From: Ianthella basta
Taxonomy: Eukaryota > Porifera > Demospongiae > Verongiida > Ianthellidae
Assembly (NCBI GenBank): GCA_964019415.1
Contig: OZ025869.1
Span: 8,721,214-8,785,213 of the forward strand
Reading direction: 5' to 3'
DNA: 64,000 bases
Below the pieces are notes generated by a model, which saw only the letters and a program-made list of their open reading frames with translations, was not told where the DNA came from and made no database searches. Positions 1-9,696 of the stretch are shown here, piece after piece (positions within the stretch are counted from its first letter, which is position 1; each line of letters begins with the position of its first letter). A program made the position numbers and the translations under genes.

Positions 1-579
1 TTATATGTATATACATAGTTCTCCTTGTAACTGCACTAGCTGCCAATGATGATCATTCCTGGCTAGTGTAGTTACCGGAAGAGCTTAGGCTATGTCTTGT
101 GCAGCCACTTGTGCGGAGTGCAATTTTCACAATGCTGACTACAATCATTGATAGGTGATGCATACCCACTGTCATTATATGGAGCTTTTTGGGTCACTTG
201 TCCACACTGGTACTGGTATCTGGGAAGCACTTGCAGGATGTTATATAGATTTGCACGCATACTTGCAGTATAATTGTAAAAATCTGGTGTTGACATTGAT
301 CATGAGCTAAAGAGGTCACTACAAATGTCACCACTATCATGATATGAATTGCCACCAATGCTTGCCACGATGTATAGTAGAGCATTCTATGAATCACTGA
401 ACACTGCATGTTGCAAGATGTGACACCAACGCAAACAAACTATCGCAACGAAACGGATGCAATTCTGGCACCTTTCTATATAGCAAGCACGTTTATTGTT
501 GTGACTTGGCAATTTGTATTGCACGGGCCCAATTCACCACTGTCCCCACTATCATGTGCTTGCTGCCATGCAGTTGTAG

Positions 580-714
580 ATATGCTGGTGTCCGCTGTGC
601 ATACAGGTTAACCTATAGTGGCCACAGCTATAGTATAGGTGGTTCCTTCATTACCTTTGAACCGTTGACAATGCAGAGCTTGTCAAATGCACCAATGCTG
701 CCTCAACTCCTCCA
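580..714 (+). other. Candidate exon, copy A (unplaced)
   Basis: An acceptor-like ttgtag precedes and a strong donor (ca|gtgagt) follows a 135-base stretch. It is open in only one frame in copy A, and that frame is also open in copies B (6399-6530) and C (8639-8773). Copy B differs by an in-frame 3-base gap. The encoded segment is rich in Ser, Thr and Tyr with one Cys. It enters and leaves in phase 2, which does not join to the neighbouring exons (phase 1), whereas those join each other perfectly without it. It is either an exon of an isoform with another unseen exon, or a conserved non-coding block. Confidence 0.35.
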
Positions 715-900
715 GTGAGTAACAGCTTCTTGTGTACGCCCTGCTACTAGCACTGTGTGGCACATAGTTGTATTATCTAAGAGGTGTTGGACTAATTGGT
801 TACTGCATGGGTTAATGGTGTCAGACATAGGTGTAGGTGTAGGGTACAAGGTATGCACACACACACACATACACACATACACGCATGCACACACACGCGC

Positions 901-905
<5 letters not shown>

Positions 906-967
<62 letters not shown>
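906..967. repeat. (CA)n microsatellite
   Basis: An uninterrupted CA dinucleotide run, preceded from about 857 by imperfect CA/CATA repeats. It lies in the presumptive intron upstream of the membrane exon of copy A. The equivalent place in copy B (about 6630-6720) is shorter and more interrupted. Confidence 0.97.
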
Positions 968-968
<1 letters not shown>

Positions 969-1492
969 TCAAATAATACAAATAATCCATGCCATCAGTG
1001 CATTATGTAAATCACAGACATGTGCACCTCTCGGATGTAATTTACTTACTTCAAATGTTACTCTGTTGAGATTTTGTTAGTTCAATCTACACAGCAAATT
1101 AAGGATTCACCAATCGTTTTAGTCGTCATGTGTGATAAGATTGATCTATCCAACCTGAACACATAATTTGGGTTAATAGGCACATTTGAACACTCTTCTT
1201 CAGTCCAGTGTGCACTGTAGTCTAGTGCTTAGTGCATGTTACCTTCGTACCTCAAAGCTACAAATTTAGCAGAAACTAAATTTAGCATTTTGAGAAGACC
1301 AGAATTTGCTGGGCTCTAATTTTTGTGTGCATAAATGTTTCACCTGTAGAGAATATTTTTGATCGTACATGTTTAGACATTTCTGCACTATTCACTAAAT
1401 TCACTAAAAATAGTGCCTTTTAAATTTGTAGCATTAAGGTGCCTCCATTCTTTCTCTCTTTATATTGATAACCCCTGCATTGGTGACTATAG

Positions 1493-2035
1493 AACCTACC
1501 CCAGGACCCAGACCCCCCCCTCCTTATGATATTATTGTGGGAGTACTTCTTGGTGTGCCTCCAGTTATACCAGTGATTATCATAGGGATTGGGTCACTGG
1601 TAGTTGGATTGGTGGTAGTGTGCTGCTGCAGAAAGTGAGTATTCAATGCATAAAGAGAACTTCAATCCATTTCTGTTCATTTTTAGCTAACTTCTCGTTT
1701 GCAGATTTATGGAGCATTGATGAGCATTCATGTAGCTGCAGTTCTAGTTCCAGTAAAACGTTTCAACCACGAGGGTCTTCATCAGTTATGTTTTGTAACT
1801 GATGAAGACCCTCTTGGTCAAAACGTTTTACTGTAGCCAGAACTAAAGCTACATGAATGCTCATCAATGCTCCATAAATCTGCTAGACAATGTAGCATGA
1901 GCCTCTACCACATTCTCGTTTTGCAGGCGTTGTAGAAAGAACAAGAAAGATGATGATAAAGAGCAAGTGAAAGAGGACCCTGATGCTGACTACTCCAACC
2001 CATCGTATGACAAAGCAAACAACACAGCCTTGTAG
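1493..2035 (+). CDS. Cadherin-like membrane protein, copy A: last two exons (5' part outside window)
   Basis: Exon 1493-1634 encodes a Pro-rich juxtamembrane stretch, one long hydrophobic helix (GVLLGVPPVIPVIIIGIG and onward) and a palmitoylation-like CCC before a basic RK. Exon 1927-2035 encodes the cytoplasmic tail: a KR/K-rich stop-transfer, an acidic segment, the motif YSNPSY and a C-terminal NNTAL. The first exon takes phase 1 in and leaves in phase 2; the second completes the codon and ends at TAG. NPSY fits the NPxY (PTB/clathrin adaptor) consensus and TAL fits a class I PDZ ligand; both are motif matches only. The intron carries a hairpin insertion absent from copy B. Exons for the signal peptide and cadherin-like domain should lie just left of the window, judging from copy B. 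Confidence 0.7.
1705..1911. mobile_element. Hairpin SINE/MITE-like insertion in last intron of copy A
   Basis: Bases about 1701-1883 form a near-perfect palindrome centred near 1792 (gcagatttatgg pairs with ccataaatctgc), followed by about 28 unpaired bases. The paralogous intron of copy B lacks it. The sequence ttctcgtttgcag just before and ttctcgttttgcag just after the insert look like a 13-14 bp target duplication that contains the splice acceptor. Layout (hairpin plus short tail, long TSD) matches the insertion at 43090-43290. Confidence 0.75.
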
Positions 2036-2574
2036 CTGCCACCTCTTGTGGTCAGTGATGGCTGACCTGGCTATATATAACAGTGTGCTACCAATACTTA
2101 CATATATTAAAAAGCAACATGTATAGATATGCAGAAGACAGTGCCACCTTATACTAGTAACCTAACATAGGCTTCACATTATATGAAATGTTGTTGATGT
2201 ACAATGTTATATACGTAGCTGCTGTAAGGCTATTCATTCTAGAGTGATAGCATGCATTTATTCTCAGATACTGTATTATCTGCAATGCAGATGTGATCAT
2301 GTACAACATTAACTGGGTACAGATGATTGCATGCACCAGACAATATATAGGTCTGTAGCAAAGACCAAGCAACCGTGTCAGTGTTCCTAGTGCCCTATCA
2401 GTGTTTGCACAATTTTTGACACCTGATTGTCCTGCTCCCCCTATATTGTTGTGCCAAATTCGTACGCGGGCAATGAAGGCTGCCGTTCTAGCTACATGGG
2501 AAGGGTGGCTGCTCTAGACACTATCAACCAGCTGGTGGAGCTGCCATAGTGCTAATAACGGCAGGCGGCCCTGA

Positions 2575-2808
2575 CTACTGCGGTGTAGTCTGTTCCGAAC
2601 CACATCAAGCTTCCAGCGGTGGAGCGAACCTCCCCAGCAGGGAAGCCAGCCTCCCCAACAGCAGGGTCACCCTCCCCAGCAATGGGGTCAGTCTCCCCAA
2701 CAAGGATGCCAGCCTCCCCTGCATTGTCTCCGTGGTCATCTATCAGATTGGCAGGAAGGCTTGACCTGCACTGGGGGAGACACAAACACACATTTAATAC
2801 TGTATTAA
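2575..2808 (+). other. Pro/Gln-rich open frame with 7-residue repeats, downstream of copy A
   Basis: A frame without a start Met encodes four to five 7-residue units of the type PPQQGSQ/PPQQQGH, generated by a 21-bp tandem repeat, then a Cys-containing tail ending at TAA 2806-2808. The same frame is open in copy B (7572-7817), where a 9-base in-frame insertion occurs. It could be an alternative cytoplasmic-tail exon or a separate gene. On the opposite strand the same repeat reads as a Gly/Glu-rich frame, so coding direction is not proven. Confidence 0.35.
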
Positions 2809-3229
2809 AGTGGATAGATGGTCACTGCATAAGGCAGCGACCTCTCTATAACAGTCAGCCTCCCTGACCCCAAATAGCATTAGCATGCATAGCACTAAAA
2901 CTCTGCAGTTCACCTCTCTATGAAGGCCAATCATAACTGACCCACTGGTAGCTGTGTTAGACAAGTTCCACTCTACCGCATATACAGACGTGGCCCCACT
3001 CTTACTGCAGCTGTAGGTACTATAACTTGAGGTTCCATGCTTTGTGTAAGAGATGTGTAGTGAGGAAGGGTGAGGGCGATGGTCATGGGCAGGGTGACCT
3101 GACCAGGAACAAGCGATGGCATTTAAGGAGGAGCAGTGAATATATATGTTGTCAAGGCTCATTAGGGCTTACTTGAAATGGAGTACACGCATACACTGCA
3201 TCTTTCTTATGTGCGTTTATGTGTGTACT

Positions 3230-3389
<160 letters not shown>

Positions 3390-4032
3390 ACAGCTGTGCA
3401 CTTGTGTGCTAGACTATGTCTATTTGTCCCATGTATCATGCCTCATTAATATGTGTTCATTCGTGTCTCATGTGCATGAGTGTATTCATGACTTATGCAT
3501 ATTAGTACTGTATACACTTTAACTTTTTCAGAGTGTACTAGCGAAGATGCAGCGCATCCAACAATATTCTTTGAGTGAGCCAGTGCCGTATGTCTGCATT
3601 AGGCTGACATCATATAGCAATCAGCGAATCTGATTGGCCAGGACAGGATATCATCCTGGACACAAGTCAATGTCCGCAATGGTACCAGACCCTTCTGCAG
3701 TGGGTCTGGTGTGCGGTACTACAGGAGCAAGTACATGAAACGAAGCTTTTTACATACCTAAATTTCAAGTCAGAAGAGGAGTTTGAACCTGCCATCCAAA
3801 TAGCTATATAGGCTAACGTTCTCAATGTAGTATATAATTGGACACTTTCCATACCTGCAGGTACACACACTTGCACACTACTTGCGACGTTTGTGCTCTG
3901 TGATGTCAAGTGTGGCTACTTGTCAGCAACATACCAGCCAAGTAACACAGTGAGGTAATTTGCATGCATGACCAAGCATATTGAAGATTTCAGAGAAGCA
4001 CGCCAGATGTGACATTTCCATGGGGTGAAGAC

Positions 4033-4040
4033 TATATAAG
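4033..4040 (+). promoter_or_regulatory. TATA-like box of copy B gene
   Basis: The sequence tatataag lies 52 bases upstream of the predicted ATG at 4092 in a short leader with no intervening ATG. This is a suitable distance for a start site near 4065. Position and motif only; no transcript evidence. Confidence 0.45.
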
Positions 4041-4091
4041 CAGCAATAAAGTACTCACACCACTGACTCTTGTGACTCCATCAGAATACCA

Positions 4092-7000
4092 ATGCCTCCT
4101 GTAGCAGGTGAGTAATGGTATGTCCATGCAATAGCACCATATATGTATACAAAACAATGATTGTGAATACTTACTAATCTGCTGTGTACACAATTCTTCA
4201 GGTTTGTCTAGTGAGCGAGTGTCTTGCCTGCTGGTGACCTTGGTGGTCATCCTCCACAGTCTGACGGTAGTTGCAGGCACTTTCAGTTGGGACTTGCCAA
4301 AGTCTACATCTGGCAGTAACAATTCAGACACTTTTGAGTCTGCCCAGTACCCCTTGCTCGCAATAGTGACCTGCAATGGGGGACCACTGGAAGTGAGTGT
4401 TAACGGTAGTATGAGTGTGTCACCTGACAGAGAGCCTTTTGGTGTGCAGCTTGAAGAGAACAGTAACAAAGCAAGCGAGTTTTTCTTACTTCCCAACAAC
4501 ACTGGAGCTGTTCTTCCACAAGGAGAATTCCAAGTTGAAATTCTGTGTGGTAACAATTCAGATGCTTTTACAGTCAACATTCATTCGCCTGATTCTATTG
4601 GCAGCCAGCCTTACTTCACCAATTCATCACGCACCATCAACATCTCAGCCAACACTCCTCGTGGAGCAGTCATTGCAAATTACACAGCCGAGGTATGTAT
4701 ACCAAATGATGTTCTAATGCACCCTCAGTCAGTGTAGATACACACTGTTCTAGGGTGGCATTAGGCTACTGCACAGATAAGGCAAACCTTATATCTCTTG
4801 CATGTATACAGTGCACTCTGTAACACTGCACAGTTTGTACACAGTTCTGTATGTAATAGTAGGCATAATCTCTATGCCATTCAGTTTCCTGGGCAGGGAC
4901 AACGCATGGAGTACTTTCTCCACCGCTTCTTCTGTGGTGCACCCTTTGCTGTGGACCACTCAACTGGACAGCTCACTGTCAGCTGGTCCTTACAAATGGA
5001 AGGCAACCTATCCACATATGACATTGTGGTTGTGGCAAAGGAAGGTGTACATGAAGCGTGGACTTTGACAACCATCACTATAAGTGAGACAGTGTCTATT
5101 GTATGCATACACATGTAAAGTACAGTAGCACCACTTTCAGAGCTATCCTTCATGATTTCTGTGTGGCCAGGTCTGTTCTTCATCATATTATTATGTATAC
5201 ATAGTTCTCCTTGTAGCTGCACTAGCTGGCAGTGATGATCATTCCTGGCTAGTGTAGTTACAAGAAGAGCTTAGGCTATGGCTTGTGCAGCCACTTGTGC
5301 AGATTGCAATTTTCACAATGCTGACTACAATCATTGATAGGTGATGCATACCCACTGTCATTATATGGAGCTTTTTGGGTCACTTGTCCACACTGGTACT
5401 GGTATCTGGGAAGCATTTGCAGGATTTTGTATGGATTTAACTGATGTAAAATTAAGGGGACATGAACCATCCAAATCATTTGCAGGGGATGTGCAACCAG
5501 AAAACAAGCACATTATGAGTATAATATGAGTTGTCTCAAAGCTTTCAATTGGCTGTAGTTGGCAACCTGACCAAAGTAGTGGTAAATGTGATGTTTGATC
5601 TTCAACAATGTCTCTGAAGCAGCTGAGTTACTTATGCCACTTCATATGTAGTATTTAGTAACTATCCATGCATGCAAGACATGCCTTCATTCATTGCTCA
5701 TTGGAGCAGTCCTGCACATGCATGTCACTGTGTCCTACGTATCTGTCACTCACATTGTCAAACTTGCAAACGAGATAATTTCCAATACAAGATTGAAACA
5801 TTCCATTGCTATGGAAGTCTGTATTGCTAGGCATACTAAGAACAAGCGTGCGCAGAGAGTAAGGTGCATGCATGTTTATGGGGAATGCACACTGATGAAA
5901 ATACTTCAATCGTTTTTTAATGATGCTGTGAAATGTGCAAGTAACTGTGCCAAGCTTTCACATTCCTAAATTTTAATTCGGAAGAGGAGTTTGAACCTGC
6001 CATCTAAATACACCATTTTGTTGCCGGCTTCAATTTAGTCACTATAAATGTCACCACTATCATGATGTGAATTGCCACCAATGCTTGCCACGATGTATAG
6101 TAAAGCAGTATATGCACCACTGAACACTATTGCACAATGTAACACCCAGCAAATCATCACAACGAAATACAGCAATTCTGGCACCTTTCTAGCAAGTATA
6201 CATATATTGGTGTGACTTGGCAATTTGTATTGCATGGGCCCAATCCACCACAGTCCCCACTATCATGTGCTTGCTGCCATGCAGTTGTAGATTAGTCTTG
6301 TACCCGACCCTGTCCGCTGGCCGCCATTTTATTTGTCACCACCCTGGGAGGCAGCAAATAAAATGGCTCCTGTGGACAGGGTTGGGTACAAGACTAAGAT
6401 ACACTGGTGTCCGCTGTGCATACAGCTTCAACTATAGTGGCCACAGCTATAGTACAGGTTCCTTCATTACCTTTGAACAGTTGACAATGCAAAGCTTGTC
6501 AAATGCACCAATAGTGCCTCAACTCCTCCAGTGAGTAACAGCTTCACGTGTACACCCTGCTACTAGCACTGTGTGGCACGTAGTAGTATTATCTAAGAGG
6601 CGTCAGTCATGGGTGTAGGGTACAAAGTATGCACACACGCACACATACACACATGCACTCACACATACGCACACACACACACACTCATACACATGTACAA
6701 ACACACACACACATACACACCTCCAAAGAATACAGATAATCCATGCCATCAGTGCATTATGTAAATCACAGACACACCTTAAGGTGTCTTCACACTCTCT
6801 CCCTTCATATTTATAGCCCCTGCAGGAACACGCCCTTTCCCAAGACCCATACCTATCATCCCTTCTTTGGCTGCAATTGCGGGAGTACTTTTTGGTGTGC
6901 CTCCACTTATACCTGTGGTTATCATAGTGATTGCACTGGTAGTTGCATTGGTGGTTGCGTGCTGCTGCAGAAAGTGAGTATTTAATGCACAAAGAGAACT

Positions 7001-7168
7001 TCAATTCACTGCTGTTCGTTCATAGCTATCTTCTTGTTTTGCAGGCGTTGTAGGAAGAACAAGAAAGACGACAAAGATGATGAGGAGCAAGCGAAAGAGG
7101 ACCCTGATGCTGAAGCACCTCTCTCTCCCAACCCAGCTGATGACAAAGCAAACAACACAGCCCTGTAG
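4092..7168 (+). CDS. Single-pass membrane protein with one degenerate cadherin-like repeat (copy B)
   Basis: Five exons join in frame: 4092-4107, 4202-4692, 4885-5083, 6817-6973 and 7045-7168, giving 328 residues. The start gives MPPVAGLSSERV followed by a hydrophobic signal peptide (LLVTLVVILHSLTVVAG). Exon 2 is rich in N-glycosylation sequons (NNS, NGS, NNT, NSS). From about residue 140 the pattern ISANTPRG, then GQRMEYFL, then FAVDHSTGQLTVSWSL, then YDIVVVAKEG, then TLTTITI follows a cadherin repeat. The calcium ligands expected in XEX, DxD and LDRE positions are largely missing, so calcium binding is doubtful. A membrane helix, CCCRK stop-transfer and acidic tail ending NNTAL follow; the tail has NPAD where copy A has NPSY. 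An adhesion or receptor role is inferred. An alternative acceptor at 6826 would remove three residues. Confidence 0.72.
6293..6396. mobile_element. 104-bp hairpin MITE at a splice acceptor
   Basis: The ends tagtcttgtacccgaccctg and its complement cagggttgggtacaagacta form a terminal inverted repeat. It is flanked by a 4-bp duplication, agat, at 6289-6292 and 6397-6400. Copies A and C have the uninterrupted sequence ttgtagata, so the empty site is visible within the window. The duplicated bases include the AG of the candidate exon's acceptor. Confidence 0.85.
6399..6530 (+). other. Candidate exon, copy B (unplaced)
   Basis: Equivalent of 580-714, with one codon deleted. It is followed by donor ca|gtgagt. 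Its acceptor AG has been rebuilt by the target duplication of the MITE just upstream, but the polypyrimidine context is lost. Direct joining of 5083 to 6817 keeps the main frame, so this segment is not needed for the gene model. Confidence 0.3.
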
Positions 7169-7571
7169 CTGCCACCCCTTGTGGTCAGTGATGGCTGACC
7201 TGACTATATTAACAGTGTGCTACTAACACTTACAAGCACAATATGTGTACTAGATATGTAGAAGAAAGCACCACCTTGTAGTAATAACCTAACATAGGCT
7301 TCAACACATTATAAGAAATGTTCTTGATGTACAATGTTATATACGTAGCTGCTGTATAGCTATTCATTCTAGAGTGATAGCATGCATTTATTCTCAGATA
7401 CTGTATTATCAGCAACAGAACCGGTTACCGGTCCCCCTATATTGTTGTGCCAAATTCACATGCGGGCAATGAAGGCTGCCGTTCTAGCTATATAGGAAGG
7501 CATGGCTGCGCTAGACACTATCAACCAGCTGGTGGAGCTGCCATGCTGCTAATAATGGCAGGCGGCCCTGA

Positions 7572-7817
7572 CCACTGCAGTGTAGTCTGTTCCGAACCAC
7601 ATCAAGCTTCCAGTGGTGGAGCGAACCACCCCAGCAGGGAAGCCAGCCTCCCCAACAGCAGGGTCACCCTCCCCAGCAATGGGGTCAGTCTCCCCAACGA
7701 GGATGCCAGCCTCCCCTGCATTGTCTCCGTGGTCATCTGGGCTGGCATCTATCAGATTGGCAGGAAGGCTTGACCTGCACTGGGGGAGACACAAACACGC
7801 ACTTAATACTGTATTAA
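7572..7817 (+). other. Pro/Gln-rich open frame downstream of copy B
   Basis: Counterpart of 2575-2808 with the same 21-bp repeat and the same frame open through to TAA 7815-7817. Differences include a synonymous Pro change, Gln to Arg, Arg to Trp and a 9-base in-frame insertion. Preservation of the frame in two copies is mild support for coding. Confidence 0.33.
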
Positions 7818-8638
7818 AGTGGATAGATGGTCACTGCATAAGGCAGCCACCTCTCTATAACAGTCAGCCTCCCTGACCCCAAATAGCATTAGCATGCATA
7901 GCACTAAAACACTGCAGTCCAACTCTGTAACATAGCCACCTCTCTATGAAGGCCAATCATAACTGACCCACTGGTAGCTGTGTTAGACAAGTTCCACTCT
8001 ACCGCATATACAGACGTGTCCCCACTCTTACTGCAGCTGTAGGTACTATAACTTGAGGTTCCATGCCTTGTGTAAGAGATGTGTAGTGAGGAAGGTTGAG
8101 AGCGATGGTCATGGACAGGGTGGCCTGACCAGGAACAAGCGGTGGCATTTAAGGGGGAGTGGTGCGTGTGTGTGTGTGTGCGCTACACAGCTGTGCACTT
8201 GTGTGCTAGACTATGTCTATTTGTCCCATGTATCATGCTCATTCATTTGTGTTCATTCGTGTCTCATGTGCATGAGTGTATTCATGACTTACGCATATTA
8301 GTACTGTATACGCTTTAACTTTCAGAGTGTACGAGCGAAGTCAAGCGCATCCAACAGCTGACATCAGCGAATCTGATTGGCCGGGACAGGACCTCATCCT
8401 GGACACAAGTCGATGTACGCAATAATACCAGGCCCTTCCACAGGGGGTTTGGTGCGCGGGTATGCAGGACTACAGGAGCAAGTACATGAAATGAAGCTTT
8501 TCACATTCCTAAATTTCAAGTCAGAAGAGGAGTTTGAACTTACCATCCAAATACAATTTTGTTGGCTTCAAATTTGTATTGCATGGGCCTAACCCACCAC
8601 AGTCCCCACTATCATGGCTTGCTGCCATGCAGTTGTAG

Positions 8639-8773
8639 ATACACTGGTGTCCACTGTGCATACAGCTTCAACTATAGTGGCCACAGCTATAGTACAGGTG
8701 GTTCCTTCACTACCTTTGAACAGTTGACACAGCACTGCTTGTCAAATGCACCAATACTGCTTCAACTCCTCCA
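8639..8773 (+). other. Candidate exon, copy C remnant
   Basis: A third copy of the 135-base candidate exon, with acceptor ttgtag and donor ca|gtgagc. The signal-peptide, cadherin and membrane exons are absent around it, so this copy cannot encode the full protein. It sits in a chimeric fragment whose right part (about 8880-9090) repeats sequence found at 3390-3500 and 8180-8300. Confidence 0.3.
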
Positions 8774-9696
8774 GTGAGCAACAGCTTCATGTGTACGCCC
8801 TGCTACTAGCACTGTGTGGCACGTAGTAGTATTATCTAAGAGCTGTTGCAGTAAATGGGTGCTGCTAACATGGCTGTTTGTGTGTGTTTGCACGTACATG
8901 CGCGTGTGCGGTCATGTGTTCGTGCGTATGTCTGTGTGTGCGTGTGTGTTCATGCGTACGTGTGTGCGTGCGCTACACAGCTGTGCAATTGTGTGCTAGA
9001 CTATGTCTATTTGTCCAATGTATCATGCTCATTTAATGTGTTCATTCATGTCTCGTGTGCATGAGTGTATTCATGACTTACGCATGTTAGTACTGTACAG
9101 TGAAAGTAAAATTGTATAAGAAACTTGTGAACCATGAAGTTAAAAATGTACATGGTAAGTAATGTTTAGACAGCAGTGACCAATGGGAGTAAGTAGTCTG
9201 CGTGCCAGACCCCCTGCATAAGCCAACTTGTGCCACAGGAATGTAATTATTGTGCAATTGTGGTTAAATCTTGCACAATATTGTCCCCGTAGGTCAGCAA
9301 AAGGTTGCAAGTGTAAGGAATAGCTTGTAGCTAAAGGTTAACCCTCCCCACACAGACAGCACGACCATGCTGTGTGCTAGCGTGTACCACACATGACCCC
9401 AAGAGCACTTTGAACAGCCAAACTCCCACTCACTGGTGTTGACAAAATAGACTTGTATATGTATTGTACTGATTGTGCTCCTGTCAACAAACCTGCATAA
9501 CATGCAATTTGAAACGGACATTGTTCTAGCGTCCTGCTCCACACAAACCAACACTACACACCTTTGTAAATATTACATCACAATTTTGACCCCCTCTGAA
9601 GGGTACAGTATGTACACACATACTCAGTGCAAAAGTAAAACTATACAGTCATGTCATACGAGTGCACACTGAAACTTTGACCACGTGCTCAAAAAT

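Noticed and set aside
703..1080. Long Cys-Val, His-Thr open frames over the CA repeat (also 3146-3522)
   Set aside because: They are produced by dinucleotide repeats, which stay open in all frames; flanking sequence gives no coding signal.
6743..6985. Cys-rich frame overlapping the membrane exon of copy B
   Set aside because: The same frame is stopped by TGA in copy A, while the membrane-helix frame is conserved in both copies with proper splice phase.
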